Source: Desulfobacteraceae bacterium
GTDB lineage: Bacteria; Desulfobacterota; DSM-4660; Desulfatiglandales; Desulfatiglandaceae
Direction of reading: 5' to 3'
DNA: 6,741 nucleotides
Assembly (NCBI GenBank): GCA_030632525.1
Contig: DAOVUP010000085.1
Coordinates: 1 to 6,741, forward strand
Part shown: positions 1 through 5,057 of the stretch, piece by piece
Layout of the letters: every line of letters starts with the position of its first letter
Numbering within the stretch: position 1 is the first letter of the stretch
Position numbers and translations under genes: made by a program
Notes under the pieces: generated by a model
The model's database searches: none
The model's input: the letters and a program-made list of their open reading frames with translations, nothing else
Told to the model about the DNA's origin: nothing

Positions 1-222
1 GAGCTTAGTCTGAGCGATGATACCAAAGAATCGCTAATGCCGGATTCACTCTGTGTGGGGAGGGAGAACGTCCTTTACTGCAAGGTCAAATCAAGTTTTT
101 TCCCTGCCCGTTTCAACCGCGCTGCCTATTATCAATTGGCTGAATACATTGAAGAAGAGGGCAAGACCTATTTCCTGCCCCTCAATGGTCAAAAATACCC
201 GATTCGGACAGACGATCCATAG
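1..222 (+). CDS. DUF1285 domain protein, C-terminal fragment
   Basis: The reading frame is open from the first base, so the gene begins outside the window; 73 residues are visible. The ATG at 37 is internal, because the family-like pattern already starts before it (LSLSDDTKESL, then LCVGRENVLYCKVK). The features I recognise are the NVLYCKVK strand, FPARFNRAAYYQLAEY and the terminal NGQKYPI, which match the C-terminal half of DUF1285 proteins from Deltaproteobacteria as I remember them. DUF1285 is a small uncharacterised beta-rich family and I assign no function. The gene converges on the ppiD-like gene with only 62 bases between stop codons. I see no hairpin terminator in that gap, which is partly filled by a 7-bp tandem array. 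The family call is fairly firm, but it comes from recall rather than a search. Confidence 0.75.
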   Translation, partial: ELSLSDDTKESLMPDSLCVGRENVLYCKVKSSFFPARFNRAAYYQLAEYIEEEGKTYFLPLNGQKYPIRTDDP

Positions 223-253
223 TATTTTGGGTTGCGGATTACGTCCCCATTTC

Positions 254-288
254 CAATCATAAATCGACAATCATCAATCATCAATCAC
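254..288. repeat. 7-bp tandem array overlapping the ppiD stop codon
   Basis: Five consecutive heptamers occupy this stretch on the plus strand: CAATCAT, AAATCGA, CAATCAT, CAATCAT, CAATCAC. The second is degenerate. The last unit contains the reverse complement of the ppiD-like gene's TGA stop (285-287), so on that gene's coding strand the array starts at the stop and runs into the 3' untranslated region as GATTG-rich repeats. No function is known to me. It could be a slippage-prone microsatellite or a 3'-end mRNA signal. Confidence 0.7.
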
Positions 289-2189
289 GACTCCCCACTC
301 ACCGGAGTAACAATTTCTATATCTGCATTTTTTCGCAGGTTCTGAAGCCAAATATCAAAAACACGACCATGCTTGGTCTGCACCAACGATGAGCGATACT
401 CTTTTTCTTCTTCACGGAATTTCTTATCATCGATCCCTTCCCTTGCCAGCCATCTGATGACAAATATCCCCGTGTTCGTTACAAAGGCCTTGTCGGGATA
501 TCTTTTGTTTGAGTTGAGCCCAAAGGCCGCCTCGGCCAACTCCGGTACATATCCTATTTTGGGTATCGGTTCCTGGCGTGTAAAGAATTCGCTCTCTTCG
601 ATCTTCATGCCTTTTTCTTCTGCCAATTTATCCCAAGTGTTTCCTTCTTTAAGTCCCTCTAAATATTTTGAGGCGGTAGAGGTTGCTTCCTGGGTCGCAA
701 GGTGAGCGGTATAATCATCCTTCACCTTCTCAGCAACGTCTTTCAAGGGGGGCAGGTAAGATTCCTTGCTCTCGGCCACCTGAAAGATATAAAATTTTTC
801 GCCCAATGCAAACAACTCGGTTGTCTCGTTCTTTCGCAAGGCAAAGAGGGTCTCTCCAATTTTTTCACTACCGTCAATCCCGGATACCGGCTCATTTTTT
901 GAGAGGTAAGAGGAACGTTTTGCTTCAAGTCCGTACTGCTTTGCATAGTCTGATAACTCTATATCGTAAGGCATCTGGTCTATGATAGACAGACCCTTTT
1001 CATGGGCGAGTTCCGTTGCGACACTCATGGCCAGCGTCTCTACGATTTCATCTCGCACCTCTTCTAAGGATTTGGTCGCAGCTTCTTTTATGTCCTCAAC
1101 CTTGATGATGTGATATCCGAACTGAGTCCGGACAAGATCGCTGATTTCACCTTTTTTCAACTTAAAGGCCGCTTCCTCAAAGGCTGGCATCATCTGGCCT
1201 TTCTTGAAATAACCCAGGTCTCCTCCCTTTGACTTTGTAGGGCCTTGGGAATACTCCTCTGCCAGATTGGCGAAGTCTCCTCCCTGGCGCGCCTTTGCCA
1301 GCACCTCTTCGGCCACCTTCTTTACTTTATCCTCGGCCTCTTTTAGGGCATCCTCGCCGAGTTTAAACAGGATGTGCCTCGCTTTTACCTGTTTGGGCTG
1401 GCTGTATGCCTCGTTATTATACTCATAAAAAGACTGGATCTCTTTCTCGGAGACATTAATGCCTCCTTTAAAGGCCACTGGGTCAATTTCGATATATGTC
1501 ACTTTAATCTTTTTAGGAACCCGATAACTCTCCTTGTGACTCTGAAAATATTCCTTCAATGCCGCCTGATCAAACTTGACCGATTTCTTGAAATCTTCTG
1601 GCTTAAATTCAACAAAGCCGATCTTGATTTTTTCTTTGACAAAAGTGTAGTACTCCAACACCCCCTGTTCAGTAACATCCAGGAAAGCGAACAAGAACTG
1701 CTTAAGCTTTTTATCAAGGAGATCCTGGGTCATAGTCGCCTCGAAATCCTCGGGTTTCATACGATTCTGGCTCAGGATGGACTGGTACCGTCTCATGTCA
1801 AACCGACCGTTTACCTGAAACGCCGGATAACCCATAATCGCCCTCTGACACTCGCTCTCTGTCACATCTATACCCAACCGTTTGGCGGCCTGTGTCATCA
1901 ACCTCTGGTCTATAAGGCCTTGCAATGCCCTTTGTTTTACATTAAGGACTTTTACCATATTGTCATTCCACTGGCCCTGATACCTCGCTTGCAGAGCAGA
2001 TATCATGTCCCGGTAGGCCTTTTGATATTCCGGGCCGCTGATTACCTCCCCATTGACATAGGCAATTTTCAAGGCTTGATCAGATGTAAAAGAGTACCCA
2101 AAATAAAAAACAAAAACCACGGCTATAATAGCAATTAAGAATTTTATCAGCCAGGACTTGGCATGCTTTCTCATTAGACTTAATACCAT
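285..2189 (-). CDS. ppiD: Membrane-anchored peptidyl-prolyl isomerase, SurA/PpiD type
   Basis: This 634-residue protein is close in length to E. coli PpiD (623). Residues 1-13 are short and basic, and 14-34 form one hydrophobic membrane segment (WLIKFLIAIIAVVFVFYFGY). That predicts a type II inner-membrane anchor with the rest in the periplasm. Residues 40-200 resemble the SurA-like N-terminal chaperone domain. A parvulin (PPIC) domain spans about 267-365, with ARHILF (270-275, H272), GGDLGYF (322-328) and FGYHIIKV (357-364, H360). The Cys/Asp found in many active parvulins before the GGDLG motif is replaced by G316 in SQGPTKS, so catalytic strength is uncertain. The remaining 270 residues are charged and helical. 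Family role: folding of newly exported proteins near the Sec translocon. The start is supported by AGGAGG 10 bases upstream and by the MRKHAKSW-type N-terminus. The gene appears monocistronic, with its own promoter at 2265-2293. Confidence 0.88.
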   Translation of the reverse strand: MVLSLMRKHAKSWLIKFLIAIIAVVFVFYFGYSFTSDQALKIAYVNGEVISGPEYQKAYRDMISALQARYQGQWNDNMVKVLNVKQRALQGLIDQRLMTQAAKRLGIDVTESECQRAIMGYPAFQVNGRFDMRRYQSILSQNRMKPEDFEATMTQDLLDKKLKQFLFAFLDVTEQGVLEYYTFVKEKIKIGFVEFKPEDFKKSVKFDQAALKEYFQSHKESYRVPKKIKVTYIEIDPVAFKGGINVSEKEIQSFYEYNNEAYSQPKQVKARHILFKLGEDALKEAEDKVKKVAEEVLAKARQGGDFANLAEEYSQGPTKSKGGDLGYFKKGQMMPAFEEAAFKLKKGEISDLVRTQFGYHIIKVEDIKEAATKSLEEVRDEIVETLAMSVATELAHEKGLSIIDQMPYDIELSDYAKQYGLEAKRSSYLSKNEPVSGIDGSEKIGETLFALRKNETTELFALGEKFYIFQVAESKESYLPPLKDVAEKVKDDYTAHLATQEATSTASKYLEGLKEGNTWDKLAEEKGMKIEESEFFTRQEPIPKIGYVPELAEAAFGLNSNKRYPDKAFVTNTGIFVIRWLAREGIDDKKFREEEKEYRSSLVQTKHGRVFDIWLQNLRKNADIEIVTPVSGES

Positions 2190-2264
2190 TTAAATACTCC
2201 CTCCTGTTTCCACTTCGTATTCTTCGGATCTTCCCGCTCTTTTTCTGCAAAAATTAAATTTTTT

Positions 2265-2293
2265 ATAATAGCATCATCCATAATGTATGTCCA
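2265..2293 (-). promoter_or_regulatory. Sigma-70-like promoter of ppiD
   Basis: On the minus strand, TGGACA (5 of 6 matches to the -35 consensus) is followed after exactly 17 bases by TATTAT (5 of 6 matches to the -10 consensus). On the plus strand these are TGTCCA at 2288-2293 and ATAATA at 2265-2270. A start near 2258 would give a leader of about 70 bases before the ppiD ATG. This is one of the two best promoter matches in the window. Confidence 0.6.
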
Positions 2294-2330
2294 TTAGAAT
2301 TTGGGGCAACCGGCAATTCCCATCTCTCCC

Positions 2331-2360
2331 TTGCCATTTTAGTTTTTGATCTGCTATTAT
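2331..2360 (+). promoter_or_regulatory. Possible promoter for the methyltransferase-trmO genes
   Basis: TTGCCA (2331-2336) and TATTAT (2355-2360) are separated by 18 bases. The pair faces right, divergent from the ppiD promoter. Transcription from here would run through the palindromic element at 2379-2484 before reaching the methyltransferase start at 2532, giving a structured leader of about 165 bases. It is a moderate match in AT-rich DNA and could be chance. Confidence 0.4.
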
Positions 2361-2378
2361 AAAGATTAAGAAAATGAA

Positions 2379-2484
2379 TTTGGACGCTCCCGTCCGTCTC
2401 GCGAGGCTCGGCAAGCGGGCGGGGATGAACGCAGATGTGTGATTCTTTATTTTTTGGTTATCTGCGGAAATCTGCGTCCCCAAA
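2379..2484. repeat. Palindromic intergenic element with nested inverted repeats
   Basis: The outer ends are inverted with a 2-base gap: TTTGGACGC (2379-2387) and GCGTCCCCAAA (2474-2484). Inside are two hairpins. CCCGTCCG (2389-2396) pairs with CGGGCGGG (2416-2423) with one G-T wobble and encloses the palindrome CTCGCGAG (2398-2405). ACGCAGAT (2429-2436) pairs exactly with ATCTGCGT (2470-2477); a second partial copy, ATCTGCGG, lies at 2460-2467, and flanking GGGG and CCCC extend the stem. The GC-rich left half contrasts with the AT-rich surroundings. It looks like a dispersed REP- or MITE-like repeat, but only one copy is in the window, so repetitiveness is inferred. On RNA it would form a structured leader for the methyltransferase gene. 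Confidence 0.55.
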
Positions 2485-2531
2485 ATAATTACGTAAAAAA
2501 ATCTTTTTCCCGGCGTATCAAAAGGTCTATT

Positions 2532-3152
2532 ATGAAGTTCAAAGAAATCACCGAAAATGAAGTTAAACGGATTGACAGGCTTCAATCTGAATACTTCAGT
2601 AAATACATGCACCTCTTTGACCCTCCTCTTCCGGATGGTGTGCCTGAACGTCTCGAAAAAATTGTTAGATCTGCGAACATATCAGGGTCAGATGTGATCC
2701 TTGATATGGGCACCGGCACAGGGATATTGATTCCCCTCATCCTGAAATATGAGCCTGCCCTGATCTATGCCAATGATCTATCCGAAAAGATGTTGAAATC
2801 CGTAAAAGAGCGTTATCCTGATGTCAGGACCCTGCACGGAGACATCCGGGGCTTGAGATTGCCGGATCGCACTATTGATGTTATGTTTGTAAATGCCTGC
2901 TATCCGAATATCGTGGATAAACACGGAAGTTTCAACAATATAAGACGGATTACGAAAGCCGGGTGTCGTGTAGTCATAAGCCATCCTATGGGAGGCGCGT
3001 TTATCACTTTCCTCCAGGAAAAGGTGCCTTTTCCCTTAGACGGTTTCCCTGAAAACACAACGGTGGCAAGGAATCTATTTGAGTCTTATGGGTTTAGTGT
3101 GTCTATGTTTGTAAACGAGGATAAGCTATATATTCTAGTCTTAGAAGGGTAA
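2532..3152 (+). CDS. Class I SAM-dependent methyltransferase
   Basis: This 206-residue protein has a Rossmann-type methyltransferase fold. Motif I is VILDMGTGTG (55-64), which binds AdoMet. The acidic residue after strand 2 is D82 in ANDLSE and probably contacts the ribose hydroxyls. HGDIRGLRLPD (102-112) supplies the adenine-side D104, and MFVNACYPNI (118-127) is the motif IV strand. The substrate cannot be read from sequence: there is no arsenite-type cysteine set and no DNA-methylase NPPY. I chose the ATG at 2532, with AAAGG six bases upstream, over an in-frame ATG at 2439, because the extra 31 residues look unlike a methyltransferase N-terminus and come from the palindromic element. The trmO-like gene starts 30 bases downstream, suggesting co-transcription and perhaps an RNA-related role, which is inference only. 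Confidence 0.8.
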   Translation: MKFKEITENEVKRIDRLQSEYFSKYMHLFDPPLPDGVPERLEKIVRSANISGSDVILDMGTGTGILIPLILKYEPALIYANDLSEKMLKSVKERYPDVRTLHGDIRGLRLPDRTIDVMFVNACYPNIVDKHGSFNNIRRITKAGCRVVISHPMGGAFITFLQEKVPFPLDGFPENTTVARNLFESYGFSVSMFVNEDKLYILVLEG

Positions 3153-3182
3153 AAACCTGAACCTTTCAGAAATTATATCGCT

Positions 3183-3680
3183 ATGCAATCGAATATCCCC
3201 TCAAGAATAAGCTATCAACCCATTGGCATTATTCATACCTCTTTTAGCAACATTGAGGATATGCCGATTCAGCCCGCGGGAGCTGCTAATATCCGGGGCA
3301 CTGTTGAGATATTTGAAAAATATTCCAAAGGGCTGAAGGATCTTGACGGGTTTTCCCACATTATCCTGATCTATCATTTCCATCAGGCCCAATCTGCCAA
3401 ACTCGTTGTCACACCATTTTTAGACACCCTCCCGCACGGGGTTTTTTCAACCAGGGCACCAAGTCGCCCCAACCCGATTGGTCTGTCCGTGGTCAGATTA
3501 CTGAAAATTGAACAAAACATCCTGCACATTGAAAACGCAGACATTCTAAATGACACCCCTTTACTGGACCTAAAACCCTATGTTCCGGAGTTTGATCAAC
3601 ATCCGGGGGAAAATATAGGATGGTTGAAACAAGCTAAAGGGCAGGTCGAAAACAAGAGATCAGATGGTAGATTTGCCTGA
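3183..3680 (+). CDS. trmO: TrmO/TsaA-type tRNA (t6A37) N6-methyltransferase
   Basis: This 165-residue protein matches the TsaA/YaeB/TrmO (UPF0066) family. It begins with PIGIIHTSF (13-21) and continues with RGTVEIFEKYSKGLKDLDGFSHI (39-60) and the hallmark GVFSTRAPSRPNPIGLS (86-102). The last part, ILNDTPLLDLKPYVPEFD (121-138), is also typical. In E. coli, TrmO uses AdoMet to methylate the N6 of threonylcarbamoyl-adenosine at position 37 of certain threonine tRNAs, in an unusual beta-barrel fold. E. coli TrmO is about 235 residues; this one is a core-only version lacking the C-terminal extension, so the exact substrate is less certain. There is no clear Shine-Dalgarno before the ATG, but no later start preserves the conserved N-terminus. 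It follows the class I methyltransferase by 30 bases, and the lipoprotein gene follows 81 bases downstream. Confidence 0.82.
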   Translation: MQSNIPSRISYQPIGIIHTSFSNIEDMPIQPAGAANIRGTVEIFEKYSKGLKDLDGFSHIILIYHFHQAQSAKLVVTPFLDTLPHGVFSTRAPSRPNPIGLSVVRLLKIEQNILHIENADILNDTPLLDLKPYVPEFDQHPGENIGWLKQAKGQVENKRSDGRFA

Positions 3681-3761
3681 CAAAACAGCATCGCCAATCG
3701 GCAGATGGCCCGTCTCTCGTTCGCTGCAGAGGACGTTCCTTTTGGCAGCGGGGTCTGATAA

Positions 3762-4412
3762 ATGACTTCCGAAATCTATCTTTACATCTCGACCATTTTA
3801 TGCCGTAAAATAAAGATCTTAATTGTTATAACTTCTGTTTTGGGGGTGCTGTTTGGCACGGGTTGCGCGTTTTTTGGTGCAATCCCTTTTACCCTTTCCG
3901 AGATGAAAGCCTATTTAGTAGGGAAAGAAGAAAGTCTCTCATACCCGCTTGATCCGGTTCTTCAGGCGGCCGTCTTCAACTTAGACCGGATGGGCTTTGA
4001 CATTGAAAGAGTCGAGAGGTTTAATCAAAAAGGCCTTGTCTACGCCACCTGGCAAGGCACCTCAGCCAGCCTTTCAATGGAAAGTATTACCCCAAACCTG
4101 ACTAAGGTTATTTGTACGTTCAAAAGGCCCGATACGATGCGGGAGTACTCTTCAGAAAAGGAGCTATACAATAATATTCGAGACACGCTTAAGTTGAAAG
4201 AGTTGCCAGACAGAAAAACCCTTTTCAAAAATATGGTTGCCGTGCATCGTTCAAAAGATAATAACTCGCCGGTCATAGCCTATTTAGGAAGAGGAAGTCA
4301 GGCAGAGATTGTCAGCAGGTCCGGGGAATGGGCGGAGATAGCCCTTATGGATAAGTGTACCGGTTATATAGCGTTTAGATACTTAGGACGAGGGAATCCC
4401 CTTGGGGAATGA
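3762..4412 (+). CDS. Probable lipoprotein, DUF3568-like with C-terminal SH3-like domain
   Basis: This protein has 216 residues. A 17-residue basic leader (RKIK at 15-18) precedes a hydrophobic segment (about 19-33) ending in FGTGC, with C35 as the candidate lipidated cysteine. The lipobox is imperfect: glycine rather than leucine sits at -3, so lipidation is probable rather than certain. Residues 58-145 (SYPLDPVLQAAVFNLDRMGF, then a central strand pair and EYSSEKELYNNIRDTL) resemble the small periplasmic DUF3568 family. Residues 157-207 (MVAVHRSKDN..., GSQAEIVSRSGEWAEIAL, TGYIAFRYL) look like a bacterial SH3 domain, often involved in binding cell-wall peptides. The predicted location is the periplasmic face of a membrane. 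The ribosome site is weak (GGGG eight bases before ATG). No precise function is known. Confidence 0.65.
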   Translation: MTSEIYLYISTILCRKIKILIVITSVLGVLFGTGCAFFGAIPFTLSEMKAYLVGKEESLSYPLDPVLQAAVFNLDRMGFDIERVERFNQKGLVYATWQGTSASLSMESITPNLTKVICTFKRPDTMREYSSEKELYNNIRDTLKLKELPDRKTLFKNMVAVHRSKDNNSPVIAYLGRGSQAEIVSRSGEWAEIALMDKCTGYIAFRYLGRGNPLGE

Positions 4413-4417
4413 TAAAA

Positions 4418-4560
4418 TGAGACCTTTGAAAAATGCTTAATTTTGCTCAAGGTCAAGGAAGGCGAGGATTTTAACCACAGGAATATATTGCATTTTCGAG
4501 GATTAAAATCTGAGCCTGACGCTGAGATTGGGGAAAAGGGGGCGTTTTTCAAAGGTCTCA
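4418..4560. mobile_element. MITE-like element, 143 bp, 16-bp perfect terminal inverted repeats
   Basis: TGAGACCTTTGAAAAA (4418-4433) is exactly inverted as TTTTTCAAAGGTCTCA (4545-4560). The pairing resumes inward with small gaps: GCTCAAGGTCA against TGACGCTGAG, and GATTTTAA (4467-4474) exactly against TTAAAATC (4503-4510). The whole element therefore folds into one long imperfect hairpin with a 28-base loop. It encodes no transposase and no convincing protein. That structure fits a non-autonomous miniature inverted-repeat element. I see no convincing target-site duplication (only AA on both sides). It begins five bases after the lipoprotein stop and may also act as a terminator or mRNA stabiliser. 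Confidence 0.7.
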
Positions 4561-4588
4561 AAGGGTTATATGTTTTCAGGAGTATCGG

Positions 4589-4617
4589 TTGTAAAAACCT
4601 GTCTGGTGTGGTAAAAA
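4589..4617 (+). promoter_or_regulatory. Possible promoter of the CbpM-like gene
   Basis: TTGTAA (4589-4594) and TAAAAA (4612-4617) are 17 bases apart. TG precedes the -10 hexamer by one base, giving an extended -10 form. Each hexamer matches consensus at 4 of 6 positions. It lies just after the MITE-like element and about 40 bases before the start codon, so the small gene probably has its own promoter. Confidence 0.4.
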
Positions 4618-4658
4618 ATAAACGTGAACGCCTACTCCTAATTTGAAAGGCAGAATAG

Positions 4659-4985
4659 ATGGCAAAGGAATTATGGACAGTGACGGAGGTATTGGAGTTT
4701 TTTCAGGTTGAAGAGAGCTTTCTCAGGCATTTGGAGGAAGAGGATATTGTATGCCCCACTTGCGACGAGGACCTTTCAGCCAGACTTTTTCACATTAACG
4801 AACTGGAAAAACTCCGGGTTGCAAAAATTCTCGTGGAGGATATGGACGTAAATCTGTCGGGTGTTGAGGTCATACTCCAAATGAGAAAGAATATGATTGA
4901 TATGAGGAGACAATTTGACGCCATTTTAGAGGACCTTGCCAGACAAATGCAGCAAACCCTGAAGAGAAACCGGCTCGTTGATTAG
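4659..4985 (+). CDS. MerR-like / CbpM-like chaperone modulator
   Basis: This 108-residue protein has a MerR-type winged-helix opening: LWTVTEVLEFFQVEESFLRHLEEEDIV (5-31), then LFHINELEKLRVAKILVEDMDVNLSGVEVILQMR (43-76). It ends in a helical tail with coiled-coil character (77-103). NLSGVEVIL is the pattern shared by HspR and CbpM relatives. CbpM binds the J-domain protein CbpA and inhibits it, whereas HspR represses dnaK and dnaJ genes; the sequence does not decide between these. CPTC (32-35) sits in the wing position where MerR proteins usually have the R-Y/F turn, and could be redox-active or bind metal. The gene converges on dnaJ (72 bases between stop codons), which supports a chaperone link. 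GAAAGG lies about eight bases before ATG. Confidence 0.72.
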   Translation: MAKELWTVTEVLEFFQVEESFLRHLEEEDIVCPTCDEDLSARLFHINELEKLRVAKILVEDMDVNLSGVEVILQMRKNMIDMRRQFDAILEDLARQMQQTLKRNRLVD

Positions 4986-5031
4986 TTGAATCCGGCCTGA
5001 GGCGAAATTAAATCGTTTTTCCCACCCGACG

Positions 5032-5055
5032 ACTCAACCACTCAATCACTCAACC
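5032..5055. repeat. 8-bp tandem array just after the dnaJ stop codon
   Basis: Three consecutive octamers are present on the plus strand: ACTCAACC, ACTCAATC, ACTCAACC. The array ends two bases from the dnaJ stop (5058-5060 on the minus strand). On the dnaJ coding strand it reads as GGTTGAGT, GATTGAGT, GGTTGAGT. It lies between the convergent CbpM-like and dnaJ genes and resembles the GATTG-rich array after ppiD in position and composition, though not in period. Confidence 0.65.
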
Positions 5056-5057
5056 AT

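Larger units (their letters stand above)
2190..2531. other. Divergent intergenic region, 342 bp, no gene
   Basis: This gap separates the divergent ppiD-like and methyltransferase genes. It holds the ppiD ribosome binding site (CTCCCTCCT at 2197-2205 on the plus strand), the ppiD promoter, a possible rightward promoter and the palindromic element at 2379-2484. Open frames crossing it lack family resemblance and overlap the repeat, so I do not call them. The stretch 2361-2378 and the AT-rich run 2482-2520 show nothing further that I can name. Confidence 0.7.

Noticed and set aside
1374..2138. 254-residue plus-strand open frame
   Set aside because: It is wholly antisense to the ppiD-like gene, shows no family resemblance, and is rich in residues expected from reading a helical protein gene backwards.
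2439..2531. Upstream in-frame ATG extending the methyltransferase by 31 residues
   Set aside because: The extension is translated from the palindromic element and AT-rich leader; the ATG at 2532 has a ribosome site and starts a typical methyltransferase N-terminus.
2274..2612. 112-residue minus-strand open frame in the divergent intergenic region
   Set aside because: It overlaps the methyltransferase start and spans both promoters and the repeat; no recognisable motif.
4411..4570. Target-site duplication around the MITE-like element
   Set aside because: Only AA is shared immediately outside both ends, which is not distinguishable from chance.
4443..4646. 67-residue plus-strand open frame after the lipoprotein gene
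   Set aside because: It lies mostly inside the MITE-like hairpin, has no ribosome site and no family resemblance.
4986..5031. Possible terminator between the CbpM-like gene and dnaJ
   Set aside because: GCCTGAGGC gives only a three-pair stem, and the T run lies about 18 bases further on; too weak to call.
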